From: Bifiguratus adelaidae | Lineage: Eukaryota; Mucoromycota; Endogonomycetes; Endogonales | Assembly: GCA_002261195.1 (NCBI GenBank) | Contig: MVBO01000059.1 | Coordinates: 1 to 64,000 of the forward strand | Direction: 5' to 3' | Length of the DNA: 64,000 nt | Shown here: piece after piece, positions 1 through 11,999 of the stretch | How the letters are laid out: the number at the start of each line of letters is the position of its first letter | How positions within the stretch are numbered: position 1 is the stretch's first letter | Translations under genes and position numbers: made by a program | Notes under the pieces: model-generated | Databases searched by the model: none | Seen by the model: only the letters and a program-made list of their open reading frames with translations | Told to the model about the DNA's origin: nothing

Positions 1-796
1 TGAGCACCAGATGGAACCGATATTGGCATTTTTGCATGCGCGTCGTCCTTGGTGCATTCATCACCCACACCTTTTCAATCCACCTATATTATCTGCTAGA
101 ACACTATTGTCCGCTCTGCGATCCCATCCACCACAAATAGATGATGAATTAACTGCCAGCGTAAACACCACATAACCCAGAATTGATAATCCACAGGATA
201 TCCAATTATTTGGCACGTAAGGTCGGCATCTACTGTCTCCACAAGAGCCACCCACTATTTTGGGCGATACAAGCACGGTAGATGAGGTGGTGATGGCCCA
301 AGAGCAGATATACAAGCTTAAAATCAACATCTTGGCATAGGACCAATCCATCCATGACCACCTTGGCTCCAAACACACTCGACATGATAGAAATGGTTGC
401 TAGCGACAGCATTTCAGACAGAATTTCTGCAAAGTCTGGTCCACCTGTAAAGACATGATGAGATGGATGTGCAGAGAACAGGAAAGGAGAGAATAGTGGT
501 AAGGAACAAGTCTATGGCATGTTGGTGTCTCGAACACAACCTGAAAGCCTAAATCAGCGAAGGTTCCGGTTTGGTCCTTGGAGTCCAAGGTTGAGAGCCG
601 CCGTGGGCCAAATGAGGTGGTACAACATCTCGGGGTTAAACTGGTTTATGGCCTACACGTACATCCAGCCTCAGGACTTGCGGGTTGCATAGAAATACAA
701 TGCCGGTGAGTCATGGGACCTCGTGTTGGATGGGGTATACAGTGTCTTTACGTACAGTCAAAAGAAAAGGGGATAAATACATGTTTTTGTATCCAA
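1..796. other. left-edge stretch, no confident gene
   Basis: No gene is clear here. On the minus strand an ATG at 351 opens a 96-codon frame ending at 61. It has two hydrophobic stretches (near residues 5-25 and 55-70) and several cysteines, so it could be part of a small membrane protein. An overlapping frame (about 440-230) is also open and follows a TTTACAG acceptor-like site. The two frames conflict and neither matches a family I know. The rest is probably the 3' flank of the kinase gene, whose stop is at 797. Confidence 0.3.
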
Positions 797-3700
797 TCAC
801 AATCTGAGTTGGTGCAGAATTTTATCGCACAATTCCTTGTAGCGCCACGGATCACCACCAATACGGCGAAAACGGATTCCATGAATTGAACCCAGCCAGA
901 GCATCTTGACGATGGAGATTTCGAAGCGTACGGCCGACTTTGGGAACGCGGAAGGAGACATTGCGGAATCAGCATCGGTAGCATGCGTGTCAAGTCCATC
1001 TGATTCCGTTCCGCTCTCGTTAGCAGGTCCCGTCCATGGCATATTGTCTTGAACATGATCAGGCGTTGTCTGCGGTATAGCAGGTAATTCCTTGTTTCTG
1101 CTCTTCATGTCCATGTCCTCAGTCGACGACGTTTCCATAGGGCTCATATCGCGGCGTTTGCGCATGATGGAGCCAGAGCGTTTTGCCAACTGGCGAAGTG
1201 AGCCTTTACGTCCGAGGGTTTTACCCGAGATTTGCAGGTCAGCATTGGCCTCGCCAGAAGCTTTACGTGTCCTCTGGGACACGTTTTCCGCAGGTAGATT
1301 CCTTGCGAGCATCACGCATTCGAAACCTCCTGAATGCTCCGTGTAGGCAATGCCAATACTCTCCAAGACCTTGATCAGATCGGCGCGTATCCTTGTCGTA
1401 GATTTCGTTGTGGTTGTGGCCACACTGAAGAGACCTTTAAGAAATACTGGTCGACCTTCTTGATCGGTGGCACCCAGCTCGGCTTCTTTTTCCCGGACGT
1501 TCTGATCCCGCACGCGGCGAGTGACTGGCGTTTCTAGGGAGTGGTGATGATCTTTGGACTGATGCGACAAAGGAGAAGAGCGGTACTGTTCAGATGGCAC
1601 ATTTGTTCTCGTAGAAACCGATTGATATCGACGAAGCAACGCACCTCGACTCGAAGTGCGCGCCGGTAATGGCGTCAATGAGCCAGATTGATCAACGGCA
1701 ATTCTGACTTCAGAAGTCTCACTGGATCTCGAAGCTGGGGTTTTGGTTTCGCTCACAGGCGAATTGTCCCCAAGATCTCCGTTGGGATCAGCCGTCCCGT
1801 AACCAAGATCGTGATTGGGAATGTAGTGATCTTGCAGGCCAACACTCGGTTCGCGACTCTGTGAGCTCTTTGTGCTCGTCAATTCGAGCACATCATCTCC
1901 ATGCGAGCTTTCGCTTCCGCCTTTGGATTTCTCCCTAGTCAGAATGCTTCCGTCGCTGCCACTTCGCCAGATAGCCTTTTCTTCCCGATCTTGAGGCGAC
2001 TTGTTTCTGGACAAGATACTTGATATCTTGTTTTTGATATCTTTACCTGAACCAGACGACTTTTGGGACCGATTAGAGATGACAGAACTCCTGCGACGTG
2101 ACTTCTCCAGCCACTTTGAACCCTTTGAAGTGAAATAGCGATCCGTTGATTGACTTGTTTGCGGCACTACAACTGGTTCAGGAGGAGCGCTTTTAGCGAC
2201 AGCTGGTTGATCGACGGCGACGACTTCCATGACATTGTCATCGAGCGGTCCATTGATAATCTCGGCTTCCATGGGAGGAGCGACAACCCTGCTGTCCAGG
2301 TTCTCTTTACCAGACACTTTGCCATTCGAAGTGGTTGCGTATCCCTCAACGTTGCTGAAAGCACGAACGTGCCCTCGACTCGGTTTGCCAGACCGTCTTT
2401 CGCGCTCAGTACCAGCTTCGTCATGGCCATTGCTCGAAGTGTTCTTGATCGCCAAGCTAAATTTGCGCAACATTCCGCTCTTGGAGGTGCCGCTCTTGTC
2501 CGTCGTGGCAACTGGAATTTCATCGGTCTCCGTTTTAGCAACACGGTCTGCTGTAGCATTCTCTTCCCTGCTCTCTAATTTCTCGCGACGTTTGACATCT
2601 CTATGGGAACGTCTTCTCGACAGTACGCGGTTGAGGAATTTGCTCCCAGTACTCTCTGGTACTTGTTCCATGACAATCTCGTCCACTTTAACCGTTCGCC
2701 GCCCATTATTGTCGATCACAAAGCCAAAATTGGAGTCATCGCCGGGGACTTCGTTCTCTGCGTGACTGTTCGCTTGAGCCTGGGCCTCCGATGCCTCCTT
2801 AGGATTTGGCAATGCCGGGTCGAGCAGCCGACCTTCTCTTATCATTTTCTCGCGCACTAGATAGTATATAGAGATGAGGGGGTGATAAGCCGCCGGTATT
2901 GACTGTGGATCGTCATTGTAATAGTTTTGTACATTCTCTCGAGGGACTTTGCGAGAGGATGCAAGCGAGGAGATCTTGTTCGTGAGCGGTGCCAACGGAG
3001 AAGAGAAGCCCGCTTCGCTGTCTCCCTGGTTGGCCGTGTTTCCAAATATGCCGCTTCTTCGTCGTATAGTTGTCGAGCTTGCTTGAGTTGGTGGACTAGA
3101 TATACTCGCACTTGCGCCTCTTTCAGCCTGTCGCTTGCTCACAACGAGCGCTGCCATTTGATATTGCTCGCTTTTGACGATGCTCTCCAACTGCTCCTTG
3201 ATCTCTTCGACTGTGCCAAACTGAAATCCAGTCATACCCTTGATGACCTCGATATCCAAGGGAAGCTTGAGAGGCTCTCGCTGTGGCAGATAGGGTTCGA
3301 CAATGTGATCATAGCCTTTGTTCAGCCAAGGATGAGCGATGATTTCCGTCAAAGTGGCCCGTTGCTGAGGGTTTGTCACCAGCATCCTCGAGAGGATATG
3401 TTTGCACTCTGAACTGAGAAAGCTTGGATATTCGACAACACCCTTCTTGATCTTGGCATGCAGAGCCGGCATACTTTGATCGTCAAAAGGTACTCTTCCG
3501 CATACGAGAACGTAAAGGACAACGCCCAAACTCCATACATCTACTTCAGGACCAGTATAAACACGTGCATTTAGAAGTTCTGGAGCGGCGAAATAAAGCG
3601 ATCCGCAAAAAGTCGAAAGTTGCGAGGTAGGATGATAGAGATTGGAAAGTCCAAAGTCGATAATCTTCAAGTGCCCAGTAGACGATATCAGGATGTTTTC

Positions 3701-4597
3701 AATCTTCAAATCTGCAAAGGATGAATTATTGAGTACAGAAACCGGCTTATGCTTCGCCAATGATACTCACCTCGGTGAACGATCGAATTGCGATGGCAGT
3801 AATCTAGTAAGCATGATTAGCCGTCATCATCCCTCAAAAAGACAAAAGAAATACTTGCCCAAAGCTCCCACAATTTCGCGAGCAAAGCCTCTAGCTTGAC
3901 GTTCCTTGAGCTTGCCATGGCTTATAATATAATCCAGCAATTGACCCCCTCCCACATATTCCAAGACCATGTAATAATGATGAGGAAAGACCATGACTTG
4001 GGATGTCTGTACGATATTTGGATGATGCAAAAGCAGCATAATGGATGCCTCTCGAAGGATTCGAGTCTCTTTGGAAGTTGGTTTCTTGCCGTCTTTCTCT
4101 GTACCGGCCTTGTCGCTTTTGCTACCCGTCTTCTTGTCAGAGTCTTCCGGGTTGCGAGGAATAATCTTGACTGCTACCCGTTCATTTGTATCCTTGTGTA
4201 TACCAAGCTTCACTTTGCCCATACTTCCAGAGCCAATCGTCTTGGACAGGTAATAGTCTCCCAAGACTCGACGCGGCTTGAGCTCCTTATGGTCCTCTTG
4301 CCGCTGGGACAAGGAAGCATGACGCTGAGGTCGAGGAGTTGAAGCGGAAGGCTTTGACTGCGCTTGCTCTGCTTCTGTTGCGTCACTCATGACGCCCTTG
4401 GTCACTATAGCTCGCCGCGGTTTAGCAGTGCCAATCTTGACGAATTCCATGTCGCCGAGTGCATCTTGACCTCTTGATGACGTACGACCGCTTGGTAAGC
4501 TAGAGTACCGATGTAAGCGACTTTGCATGTTCATGTCATTATACGTAGCTGCAGTTGGGGGACTTCCAACTGCAGGCATCGGTGACAGTGTGTCCAT
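797..4597 (-). CDS. KIN1: KIN1/KIN2-type (MARK/PAR-1) Ser/Thr protein kinase
   Basis: Predicted 1228-aa kinase. Seen: catalytic domain from about residue 110 to 380 with glycine loop GSGSMGKVKLG, VAVKII lysine, catalytic HRDLKIEN, IIDFGLSN (DFG) and the SLYFAAPE segment. A long Ser/Arg/Lys-rich disordered middle follows, then a C-terminal KA1 domain (about the last 45 residues, with RFRRIGGDPWRYKELC). This order is that of fungal Kin1/Kin2, cortical kinases controlling cell polarity, septation and exocytosis. Three exons: 4597-3859, 3803-3771 (33 nt) and 3711-797. The HRD motif is split over introns 1 and 2. Intron 1 has a GC donor (GCAAGT). The start is the first in-frame ATG; the upstream frame is open only from a TTG. 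The MscS gene upstream is on the same strand, with its stop at 4748. Confidence 0.93.
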
Positions 4598-4747
4598 GGT
4601 CACAGCAAAGCGCAATGCTAAACAGCCGTGCCCATATGCTCATTTATTTCATTCATTAAACAAATTGTGCGGGGTCTGGTTTGGCGACTTGGCTAAATTT
4701 AACTTGTAGTGTCGCCTCAATGACACGCATCAGCCCAGTGATTTATG

Positions 4748-7700
4748 TTACATGGCGTTGCCTAATCCCATCATCATCATGCCGGTACCTGCAGCTGCTA
4801 CACCAGCAGTTGACATGGAGCTTCCACCACCACCACCACCAGTGGTCGCAGCAGAAGATCCGACGGCGCTTGTGGTGCCGTAATTGCCACCTTGATGGGA
4901 AGCGATGCTTTCCCCACTGCGATTGCGGTGACGGAAGCCCTCGGTTCCGTATCCAGCGAGACGACCACCATTGTAAAGCTCTGGTGCCTCTTCGTTGACG
5001 TAGATATTCTGAGCCGGTAATAGGTAACCAATGTCTAGCTCCTCCAAGGTTTCCTTGATGACAAACATGAGTTTGGTACGGCGATTGAATCGGGCCCCCA
5101 TGTCTTGCCAATTAGCCCTGTGTTCCACAAAGATACCCAACGTGATGCGATTGGTATTCTCGATGGTATTCATGTTCAGTCCCAAACAGCCTGGAGTGAA
5201 GTCCCTGTTAAGAGATGACACGTATTCGGACAAGCGGTCTCTGAGCGCATGGATCTTGGAAGTGGGTGTGTTGAAGTCGATTTGGATATCTAAAGGTATA
5301 TGAGTAAAACAGATGGTCTTGTGAATGGTATTCGCAACAATTGACTCACCTATTGTCTCGCCCATGGAACCGCTACGCCGTACATTGTGGATCTGACCCA
5401 CCGCCAAAACGCTATTCTTAAGATAGATCAATGTACCATCCCACTTTTTGAACGTGGTGGTGATCAATCCCATCTCATTGACGACCCAGTTTTCACCATT
5501 TATAAAGACACGGTCGCCAGCATCATAGGGATGAGTGACAAATACAAAGATGATGGATTCGAACAGCTCTTTTGCGGTGCCACCGAAGATGAACGAAAGA
5601 GCCAGAAAGAGGGACCACATGGGCGTCAACTGTGATGTCACATTGGAACCTCCAAAGACGCAAGCGCAAATGATCGCCCATAAAAAGGCGCCTACGGTAA
5701 GAAAGATGACGTCGAGCTTGCCGGTGGCCTGAGACAAGTCGCGAAGGGCATTCGATAGATTCTTGCGCTCACGATAGATTCTCACCACACCATGTTTGAT
5801 TTCCTTACGGGTGATATCGCCATTGCCGTCATTGTCAAACACACCAAATGCCTTGTATGCTTCCTTTTTGTTGTCAAAGTACGGATAAAAATCCGATGGG
5901 ATAAGATGGTCACGTTCGGCCCCCGGCGGTTTGAGGGTGAAATAAATCTTTCGAGCTAGACGTTTTGCCTGAGCGACATGGCCGGAACCAGAAATCCTTT
6001 CCAGGGCGGCGTTTGGATTGTAAAAGATAGACATGCCAGTGGGCGAACGGAAGAGTGGGTTGTCACCGTCGGCGGTGTTGGAGCGCGAAGGTGGACTAGT
6101 GGTAGGGGCTGAATGATTGGGGGAATCAGCGTAGTAAGTTGAGGGAGTTAAATCGGTAGTGTATGCGTAATTGTGACGATTGCCGGGTGCTAGCTTGGTG
6201 AGCTTTTTGCTGACCGAAGAGAAGAATTCGGCGCTTTGACTATGTTTGTGCATACCAGGTCGGCGATGTCTTGCCCCCAAGGTTGCTGTAGGATCATCGG
6301 CAGCTGCTGGGGGTATATGAATTGTGGTGGATTCCTCAGCAATTGTCTGAGGGGTATGAAATCGAACTTGATTTTGCTGCTTTGCATTCTCGTCAAAGTC
6401 CAGGCGTTCTGATTGCACATCGCCGGACTTGCTCTCAGACCAAAAACTAGACTGGCGAGTATCCGTAGCTGAACGGAACATCCTTGGTTTCATTTCCATG
6501 TTTTGACCTTGGGCATCGAGTTTGTCAAAGCTGGCACGCGGACTTCTACTTGCAAACATGATATTATCCTCGTTTCGACCCAGCTTGAACATTCGACCGA
6601 TGAGCTCTGTGGGTTGTACCGGAGTACCGGTTGGGTGTGTCTTACGGATGGACAGCTTCAGCTTGTCGAGCACCCGAATGGCAAATTCGTTTTCATGCAT
6701 ACGCTCCGAATAGGCCTTCTTGTGAAATCCAGTCACTGTGAGGAGCATTAAGTATACATTGCTACCGGAGTCATGAATTACTTACCAATGAGCTGAAGGC
6801 AAAACTTCTCCGCAAAGAGAAGACCAGTCGCGATCAGGACAACTTCCATGACCTGCTGCATTTTGTAGATATAAGTGGGGTTATATCGGGTATCATACAG
6901 ATTCCATGGAAGGAAAGTAAGGAGAGAAAAGGATCCGTAGTTCCAAGCCGCAATCAAGAGGCATTTGATGTATCGCTTCAAGCTGTTGTAATACTATGAA
7001 ACACCGCATTGAGTATCCCTTTCAAATCACTTCGAATGGCACCAAATACTTACCGCCATCCGCATCTTGATTAATTCCGTGCTTTTGGGATTGAACAACC
7101 AACTCATTTTTTTAACACTCCATGGAACAGACTCCACGGTAAAGTGCGTCACCCAGATAACAAGCCACATGAACGCAGCCCAAGTGAACCAAGCAGTGAG
7201 ATGTTGAACAGGTATGGATGGCAGCGGAGCTTGCACAAAATGAAGGACCACGGCCACGGCAATCAATGCGAGTCCCAATAGGACCACAAAGATGTAGGTG
7301 AGCCACAAGGGGGCACGCTTGAAACAGTGTAATGAGCTCAAGAAAAAATGAGTGCGCTCATAGTCGAACGAACCCTTCCTCGAAGCGTCCTCCTCGTCAG
7401 AGTCCAGCTCATCTTCGTCATCCTTGTCCCAGTCAAAGTCTTCGCCGTGCTCGATATGCTTGTCCTCGTCTCCGTCGTTGTCAAACATTCCTTTTTGATC
7501 GTTGAGGGGCTCCTCGCCATACTGTGGTGCTGCATCCTCAGCAGCATATTCTTGATCTTTGCTCGGAGGATACTGACGCATAGCATCCTCTGGGTGTAAG
7601 CTATGCACCGTGGAGCTCGCAGTCAAGCTCTCCGGTATAGAATGAGAGCCGACACCAGACTGAGTATGCACCGGTGTTGGGGGGATAACATCATTGACCA

Positions 7701-7784
7701 CTAGGCCATACGTCAGCTTTACTAGCGTAATTTTGCATCCAACCTACCTGGGATATCCCTCACCTTCACGGAAGGATGCGACAT
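4748..7784 (-). CDS. MscS-family mechanosensitive ion channel with EF-hand
   Basis: Predicted 939-aa membrane protein of the fungal Msy1/Msy2 class. These are ER or plasma-membrane channels that gate Ca2+ during hypo-osmotic swelling (family knowledge). Seen: acidic N-terminus (DKDDEDELDSDEED), four or so hydrophobic helices in exons 2-3, a canonical EF-hand loop (FDNDGNGDITRKE), two further helices, then the MscS pore/beta region (HPYDAGDRVFINGENWVV) and a Gly/Met-rich tail. Five exons: 7784-7748, 7700-7054, 6993-6786, 6735-5350, 5289-4748; the lengths sum to a whole number of codons. The 60-nt intron 5349-5290 is stop-free and in frame, so an unspliced reading looks continuous. The start lies in a 37-nt first exon (MSHPSVKVRDIP). 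Confidence 0.92.
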
Positions 7785-8141
7785 TGTACGAGAAGAAAGA
7801 GAGAGTTCGAGACGATAAAAATTCAAGGTGCAAGTCTATAAATGGAAAAGCTGTTAAATTCGGATTACGTCGGCGTTCGATGTGAGTGTGTGAGATGGAG
7901 GTGGGTGGGCCACCTGACGCACCACGAGATGTAAAGTAAACCGCTTGGCACACGTAGTTAAATCTTTGATCTCTGACATTCTAGGCTCATCGGTTCAAAC
8001 CCCTTTGTTTCCGAGTAAAACATGTTCCCTGATGACAATGAACATCATGTTTATATTGATGGATATTGATTGATACAAGGGACGTGCACACCGGGAAGGG
8101 AGCGAAGGGTGCAAAGTAATTTGAAACAGTCCACACAAGTT
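7785..8141. other. intergenic, MscS promoter side
   Basis: Between the KGD4 stop and the MscS start, both on the minus strand. Nothing beyond expected 3'UTR and promoter sequence is visible. Confidence 0.5.
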
Positions 8142-8600
8142 CTAAAAGATGGCGGTGGCACCTCCGGTCTTGGCAAAGGGTAACCCCCTGGTCAGCGCCT
8201 GGTTTTGAAACAAGGGTACACCACTTTACCTCAATCGCTTCAATTTCTATGTCGGCGATGGGTGGTCTTCGATATTTCGCGGGTAGTTGGCTAAACTCAA
8301 TGGCTTCTTGATGGCTATTCTTGGCGGGGGAAGAGCGGGCAGGCGCAGCGTTTTGACTTTGGGAAGGTTGTGATCGTGGTTGTGGTTTGGCTACGTGTTT
8401 TTCCAGGTTTGGCGGCGTGAGTGGGTGAGGGCCACGATGGGCAGGTTGATCTACAAGCAAGGCGAACCAGTTAAGGGGCCTAATCATGATTACGCAAGCT
8501 TTTGTATGGCGTTACCTTTCCATACGGGACCACGTGGTCCAACAAATCGTATCAATGGTTTGCGCACGGCTTCCGCCAGTCTATGGAATGTCGGCAACAT
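8142..8600 (-). CDS. KGD4: alpha-ketoglutarate dehydrogenase subunit 4 (Kgd4/Ymr31/MRPS36 family)
   Basis: 120-aa mitochondrial protein assembled from three exons: 8600-8516, 8450-8230 and 8198-8142 (363 nt). The N-terminus (MLPTFHRLAEAVRKPLIRFV, then GPRGP) and the C-terminus (FSQLPAKYRRPPIADIEIEA ... TGGATAIF) match the two conserved ends of yeast Ymr31/Kgd4 from memory (RLAKSAYEPMIKFVG; FELPARFRYKPINEHELESI). Length is close to the yeast 123 aa. Role known for the family: it recruits the E3 dihydrolipoamide dehydrogenase to the E1-E2 core of 2-oxoglutarate dehydrogenase in the TCA cycle. The Pro/Ser/Gln-rich middle is poorly conserved, as in other species. Confidence 0.88.
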
Positions 8601-8832
8601 GGTGTTCGGGATAGAGGAACCGTCAGGCCTGCGCAAGGTATCAATTTTGCATGACGTCATAAAATGGAAGTGTTAGAATTATCACGCGGTCGAGCATAGA
8701 ACACCGCAAAGGATGTGCCTTTTTTTTTACAACACGCCATTTGGGTGAGAGCCATATTCGCCTTGTGGTCAACGTCCCTACGCGCGACGGTCATCATGGC
8801 GATGCTCTGAGAATTGAAGAAATCTATCTTTG

Positions 8833-9726
8833 CTACCACCATTTTTCATACATGACTTTAGCGGCGCCCAAATCTTTCGATATATCCACAATCTCATCTG
8901 TCATTTTTGGAGGTCCACAGACGTACACCAGCGTCCGCTCGTTAACAAGAGGTGTCAAGTCACCCTGCGTCAATTGCCTGCGAATGCTCCGTAATGACGA
9001 AGAGATGTCACCTTTTCCCGTAAGATACAGGTTTACATGCAAGGGCAATTGGCTTGAGAGTGTTTCCAAACGATCAATGAAGTACGCCTGCTCGGCTTTG
9101 GAAGCATACAGAACATGGATGGGGGGACATTGGGGCAACGTGACAAGATGAGACAGCATGCTGATGATGGGATTGAGTCCAACTCCTCCAGCGATGAAAA
9201 CCCAGCGTTCGAATCGTTCGAGGGATAAAGAAGGCGCCGGAAAGGTAAAGCTGCCTCCGACTCTCACGTTGACAGACTTGCCCAGGATACCATCCCCTTG
9301 ATGAAACCAACGCGCGGGAGGATTCTCGCTCTTTTGGATGACGAGCTCAATGTCCGGCAAATCAGCCGGTGTCGACGTCAACGAGAAGCCGCCAATTTGT
9401 TTCACGTCCGGAATGCTCACGTCTAGCCATTGTCCGGGTAGAAATGTGAAAATGTCTGATTCGGGCCTGACAGTGAGCTTGAAGGATGAAACGGACGGTG
9501 TCAAGGGAATAAAATGTTTGATGATAGCCGAATGGTAGCGCTATTGCCCGCTATCAATGGGTATGCATGCTTTCAGAGGGCTTACCAGTTGTCTAGGCTC
9601 ATGACTTGTTCGGTCAATGTGTGGGATGCTCGTAGACATGTTTCGACTCTGCAGAAAAGGGAATGTGCGCGGCAGGTGTAGAATGCGTTGTGGTGTGGAA
9701 AGATGCACACTGATCTTCGAGATCAT
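8833..9726 (-). CDS. OXNAD1-like NAD(P)H-dependent oxidoreductase, mitochondrial
   Basis: 282-aa ferredoxin-NADP reductase-like protein; exons 9726-9586 and 9540-8833. Seen: FAD-binding part with LPGQWLDVSIP and GGFSLTSTP, NAD-binding part with FIAGGVGLNPIISML, and the C-terminal VYVCGPPKM, all diagnostic of the FNR superfamily. The closest class is OXNAD1 (oxidoreductase NAD-binding domain-containing protein 1). The N-terminus (about 35 residues, Arg/Ser/His-rich, no acids) looks like a mitochondrial presequence. The start is the first ATG; the frame is open further upstream only from a GTG. Physiological electron partner is unknown. It diverges from the YciI-like gene over 229 bases. Confidence 0.82.
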
Positions 9727-9888
9727 GAGAGAGCCTAGCGCACGTGGACGGGGCAGGTCTCCTCTTCTCACGCTACTTCAGAGTCCGCCCAAGGGGTCCC
9801 GTCTGGCGCCACAAAATTGCCAATTTGTGCAGTGAGTCACAGATCTGACAAGTCACACAGATCAAACTTATACATTGCGCGCTAAAGA

Positions 9889-9894
9889 TATAAA
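9889..9894 (+). promoter_or_regulatory. TATA box of the YciI-like gene
   Basis: GATATAAAGC lies about 65 bases before the ATG at 9956, in the short region shared with the divergent OXNAD1-like gene. Confidence 0.5.
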
Positions 9895-9955
9895 GCAGCT
9901 GGAAGAGACTCTCTTGTTCACCTTGTGCAGTGTTTTACTTATTTCATGTAATACT

Positions 9956-10353
9956 ATGGCAACCACCGGTAGGGTTGGATATAAGCAAGTTCCATTCACT
10001 CAACGATATATTTAGGCAAACACGCATTTCTCGTGCTCACATACGATGCCGAAAACGACGAAACGGCTCTAGAACGTCGGCTGGTTACCCGGCCCCGGCA
10101 TTTCGCACATGCCAACAAGATTCACAAGGAGGATTTTCTTCACGTCGGCGGTGCTATCCTCAGATCGCATGAACCAGTCACGGTTGCCTCTCGAGACACC
10201 CCTGTTCCTGACATGAAAGGAAGCTTCATATTGTGTTATGCGGATTCAGCCGAAGAGGTTGAAGAGAGGTTAAAAGCGGATCCATACGTAACAGAAGGTG
10301 TTTGGAAACGTTGGGATATCGTTCCTGTCTTACAATGGCAGCCGGAGCCATAA
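9956..10353 (+). CDS. YciI-like (YCII-related, ferredoxin-like fold) protein
   Basis: 116 aa from two exons, 9956-9968 and 10016-10353. The first exon encodes only MATT plus one base; the 47-nt intron ends in TTTAG. Seen: FLVLTYDAENDE at the start, RPRHFAHANK with the conserved His, GGAILRSHEPV, then DMKGSFILCYADSAEEVEERLKADPY and TEGVWKRWDIVPV. These are the hallmarks of the YCII family, a dimeric alpha-beta barrel fold whose eukaryotic members have no established reaction. It could be a small enzyme of aromatic or aldehyde metabolism; that is not shown by the sequence. Confidence 0.83.
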
Positions 10354-11999
10354 GCATGCTACAGTCGAAATAGTTAACATAATATTTTGGCCCGATCATA
10401 GTAGAGTCCCTGCTTTCTCTATTGCCATGTCTGCTTCAAAATACTTGACCCAGGCTCAACCCCGGCATTCGTCGCGGACTTGCTTGACACCTTGAGCAGC
10501 GGTGAGCGTCCACGGGAAGATAATGAGTGTGGGAAAGCTTCCAAAAAAGGTCATACCCTAATATGGTCGATGGCAAATGCGCCGCAGCTTGCGGACGAAC
10601 AAGGGCGAACGATGATTTGGTCAGTGGAGCTTGTTCAGCATTTAAGCCAGAGAGGGATGAGTGTAGACATAGTATAATGAATACTAGCCAATACGAGAGA
10701 CTGGACAGGCGAAGAGGTAACGAAAAGACACTTCTGGGGAGCCAAGACGGAGATCACACCATCACCCCAATGCTGATACGTGCGCAAAGCTTGCGATTTG
10801 ACCTCTTACTTGCTTACAATTTTGACAACCCATGTTTCGATTGAGTCGCTGCCTCTATGCCAATGCAAGACAACTCATCATGCAAAGCCTTCGAAAGCTG
10901 ATGCCACTCTTTGTTTGACCAAAATACGCTTTCTGGGAACCCCATTTCGCTTGTTCACACGTATGCATGCGCTTATTTCAATGCCTTCCACGAGAGACGG
11001 TGCAACTGTTGTGTATGGCAGCTCAATGGCGTCAAAGACTGCCCAAGGTACGATAACCTGCTGGGTAAAGAATGTAGGCGAAACGCTACGCTTGCAATGC
11101 TTATCGAGTGGAGCGACTACCCAGTATTAGACGTTCTTCGAGCAAGTCCATGCGTTTCCTTCCTGCATGACAGTGACGGGATGGCTCATCGGAAAATATG
11201 GCTTCGCTGCAGGCTTTCATATAAAAAAATAGACAAATTCCTAATGGACGATGCGACCCACTTCATCGAATCGACGAAGTCCGCAGCGCTTGGCCTCCAC
11301 AAGGCCGTTCCACTATCAAGACAGCGGCATGATGCGTGGGACCAATCAAGATAGGTCACCATAAATGGAACTCTTCCCCAAGCTTCGTCTTTTCTGTTGG
11401 AATGTCTTGTCTCCGAGCGTCTCGTACCGCTTTCCCATTCCCGACGTTTGCATCTTCCAACACCTTGTCCGATAGTTCCCAAACATACAAGAGCATGTAA
11501 GGAGGAGTCCCCCACAGTGGATGTGTCAGGTTCACCAAACATGTCTGAATTTCTCTCAAGCCGTAATCTGCACTATCGTATGGTTGTCGAAAATCTCATG
11601 CGAGGGCTTGCCAACAAAGGAGAGTGTGTTTCGCTACCACCAGCATCTCTGAAAGGCGCAACCGAGGCAGCCTTACGATGATTCACACAAATAATCGCAA
11701 CTAACCGCCTCCATAGCAATGTTGTCTAGCACTCGACAAATCTGCACGATATGACTTCCTTAGAAAGCTTTCAATAAAAGACATGAAATCTCGAAGATGC
11801 GGTCTGCGTATAAGGAAACGTTGGTCTTCTAACTGAACAGACAGGCCCAAACTAGCTACTTTTCAACGTACCATTTCACGCACCAATGGTCTCCACACTC
11901 GAAATCCGGTTGGGGCTTCCAGCACGTGAGAATTGGGACAGTTTTTCTCAGCTCAAATCGGCTTGGTCATTCTTGCAAACCTCGCCTTTCTCTCCTACC
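10354..11999. other. gene-poor stretch with decayed sequence
   Basis: About 1.6 kb without a gene I can support. Open frames (plus 10911-11354 from a TTG, minus 11559-11356) lack recognisable motifs and overlap one another. The only interpretable part is the degenerate aldehyde dehydrogenase first exon at about 10419-10520, listed separately. The stretch may be old duplicated and decayed DNA upstream of the living ALDH gene. Confidence 0.45.
10419..10520 (+). pseudogene. relic copy of the ALDH3 first exon
   Basis: The segment aligns by eye to 11988-12090, the end of the 5'UTR plus exon 1 of the aldehyde dehydrogenase. Shared landmarks are CTTTCTCT, CCATGTCTG, CCCGGCATT, GTCGCGGACTTGC, GACA and AGCGGT-AGCGTCCA, with several small indels and substitutions (roughly 70 percent identity by eye). 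The copy ends just after the donor site, and downstream exons are not found before 12000. The frame is not maintained. It is a truncated, dead duplication of the adjacent host gene. Confidence 0.72.

Noticed and set aside
2150-3412. Long plus-strand frames opposite KIN1
   Set aside because: Antisense shadows of the kinase's open frame; no domain hits.
4681-4998. Plus-strand frame with runs of His/Gln
   Set aside because: Antisense of the Gly-rich tail of the MscS channel; composition is a shadow of GGC/GGT codons.
4748-6748. Single continuous 666-codon exon of MscS
   Set aside because: The 60 nt at 5349-5290 has a perfect donor and acceptor and inserts non-conserved residues; read as an intron that happens to be in frame.
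7987-8030. GGTTCAAACCC resembling a tRNA T-loop
   Set aside because: Flanking bases do not form T-arm or acceptor stems; no D-arm or anticodon arm found.
10911-11354. 147-codon plus-strand frame
   Set aside because: Starts with TTG, has no motif, and overlaps minus-strand frames of similar length in the decayed stretch.
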